Source: Sphingobacterium phlebotomi (GTDB lineage: Bacteria > Bacteroidota > Bacteroidia > Sphingobacteriales > Sphingobacteriaceae). From it: a DNA stretch of 64,000 nucleotides. The stretch covers positions 1 through 64,000 of the forward strand of contig NZ_VTAV01000005.1 in the NCBI RefSeq assembly GCF_008180195.1, read 5' to 3'. The notes under the pieces are model-generated. The model made no database searches. It had not been told where the DNA came from and saw only the letters and a program-made list of their open reading frames with translations. Positions 63,425-64,000 of this stretch are shown one piece after another (position 1 is the stretch's first letter; every line of letters begins with the position of its first letter). The translations under genes and the position numbers were made by a program.

Positions 63425-63504
63425 TAGCCATTTTCTTCACCGATAAGAAAGGCGACAAGCTTTGCTACATGCTCCGGTTGTCCTAACGAGCGAGTAGGGT
63501 TTCG

Positions 63505-64000
63505 CTACTCGAATAGGTTGGGCGCTGTTGTTAGCGCATACAAGGGTATGTTAGTCATCCAGTCCTCTTCTCGATAATTGCTCATAGAGGTTCGTATAGC
63601 TGTGTCGGGCTTATACTTGTCGTAATAAACGCGAAGGCTTTTGGCCTGCAGGTTTTCTTCGGCTTTTACCTCTATCGGTATAATTTTGCCGTTTTTTTGA
63701 ATTAAAAAGTCTATTTCGGCTCTCGAATTTTCCAAAGACCAATAGTAGATACTCATGTCTCCGCGGGCGGTTAATTCTTGCAATACGTATTGTTCTGTCA
63801 ATGCGCCTTTAAATTCCTGGAATAACGCTTGGCCTTCTAGCAAAGTGCGCACATCTAAATCGGTCATAGCTCCTAATAGACCTACATCTACCAAAAATAT
63901 TTTAAACGAATTGAAATCCTCATAAGCTTTAAGCGGTATACCAGGCTTAGTTACATTATGCACGCGGTGTACAAGACCACAGTCAATCAACCAAGCGATC
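63505..64000 (-). CDS. AAA ATPase with DUF4143, C-terminal part (runs off window)
   Basis: The visible ~164 residues are the C-terminal half of a DUF4143 protein: FKIFLVDVGLLGAMTDLDVR, FKGALTEQYVLQELTARGD, IYYWSLENSRAEIDFLIQKN and GKIIPIEVKAEENLQAKSL. The last two carry the D-E-K pattern of a PD-(D/E)XK-like fold. The frame continues open to base 64000 (AWLIDCGLVHRV), so the N-terminal AAA domain lies outside. These proteins have no firmly established role. Confidence 0.88.
   Translation of the reverse strand, partial: IAWLIDCGLVHRVHNVTKPGIPLKAYEDFNSFKIFLVDVGLLGAMTDLDVRTLLEGQALFQEFKGALTEQYVLQELTARGDMSIYYWSLENSRAEIDFLIQKNGKIIPIEVKAEENLQAKSLRVYYDKYKPDTAIRTSMSNYREEDWMTNIPLYALTTAPNLFE

Overview
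The window looks like chromosomal DNA of a Bacteroidota bacterium of the Sphingobacteriaceae type (Sphingobacterium or Pedobacter-like). The evidence is two SusC/SusD pairs, an ECF sigma/FecR pair, GldA/GldG-like ABC genes, a DUF6520-like secreted peptide, and many TAnnTTTG -7 promoter boxes with few Shine-Dalgarno sequences. The left half is visibly AT-rich; the right part (about 42-63 kb) is richer in GC and looks like stable chromosome.

1-15 kb: a decayed accessory region. It opens with the end of an IS3-family element that has cut a secreted-protein gene. It holds intact hypothetical genes, a duplicated lumazine-binding-like (SnoaL/NTF2-type) secreted protein, a Vsr endonuclease with no partner methyltransferase, a stand-alone nuclease-like protein, and an Api92-like / NUDIX / PLD-DEAD helicase (DUF3427 type) operon. 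Scattered between them are fossils of the same genes: five NUDIX copies or pieces, a helicase C-terminal scrap, a vsr scrap, a third lumazine-binding scrap, and duplicated promoter-hairpin and terminator units. This suggests repeated segmental duplication and deletion of one defence cassette.

15.3-34 kb: a DNA phosphorothioation defence island. dndC-dndD-dndE run on the + strand, followed, through an ATGA overlap, by a HARE-HTH/Mrr-type restriction endonuclease gene. That last gene is split by a complete 1,232-bp IS3-family element with a 3-bp target duplication; removing the element and one CAA restores the frame exactly. Facing it on the - strand is XRE regulator, 114-aa protein, PIN/zinc-ribbon protein, dptF, dptG, dptH, membrane protein, dndB. 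No dndA cysteine desulfurase is present, so a desulfurase elsewhere must supply sulfur if the system works. A 22-bp inverted repeat upstream of the XRE gene overlaps a rightward promoter.

34-45 kb: a structured 800-nt leader with a short ORF, then a 160-aa protein, a thioredoxin-like protein, SusC and SusD on the + strand, and a convergent DUF6520-like secreted peptide. Then come an unknown protein, an AraC regulator, a small protein, a membrane-anchored LytTR-like regulator and a small HTH protein.

45-61.3 kb: a long - strand unit: ECF sigma, FecR anti-sigma, SusC with STN domain, SusD, ABC ATPase, ABC permease/GldG-like fusion, two truncated MutS-like ATPases and an M16 zinc peptidase, ended by a terminator. 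It looks like a surface-signalled uptake and peptide-processing locus; the role of the MutS-like pair is unknown.

61.3-64 kb: four helically phased 10-bp repeats sit just upstream of a promoter for a four-gene cassette (FN3 protein, DUF5675 protein, two small proteins, one holin-like), followed by a terminator and a partial DUF4143 ATPase that runs off the window.
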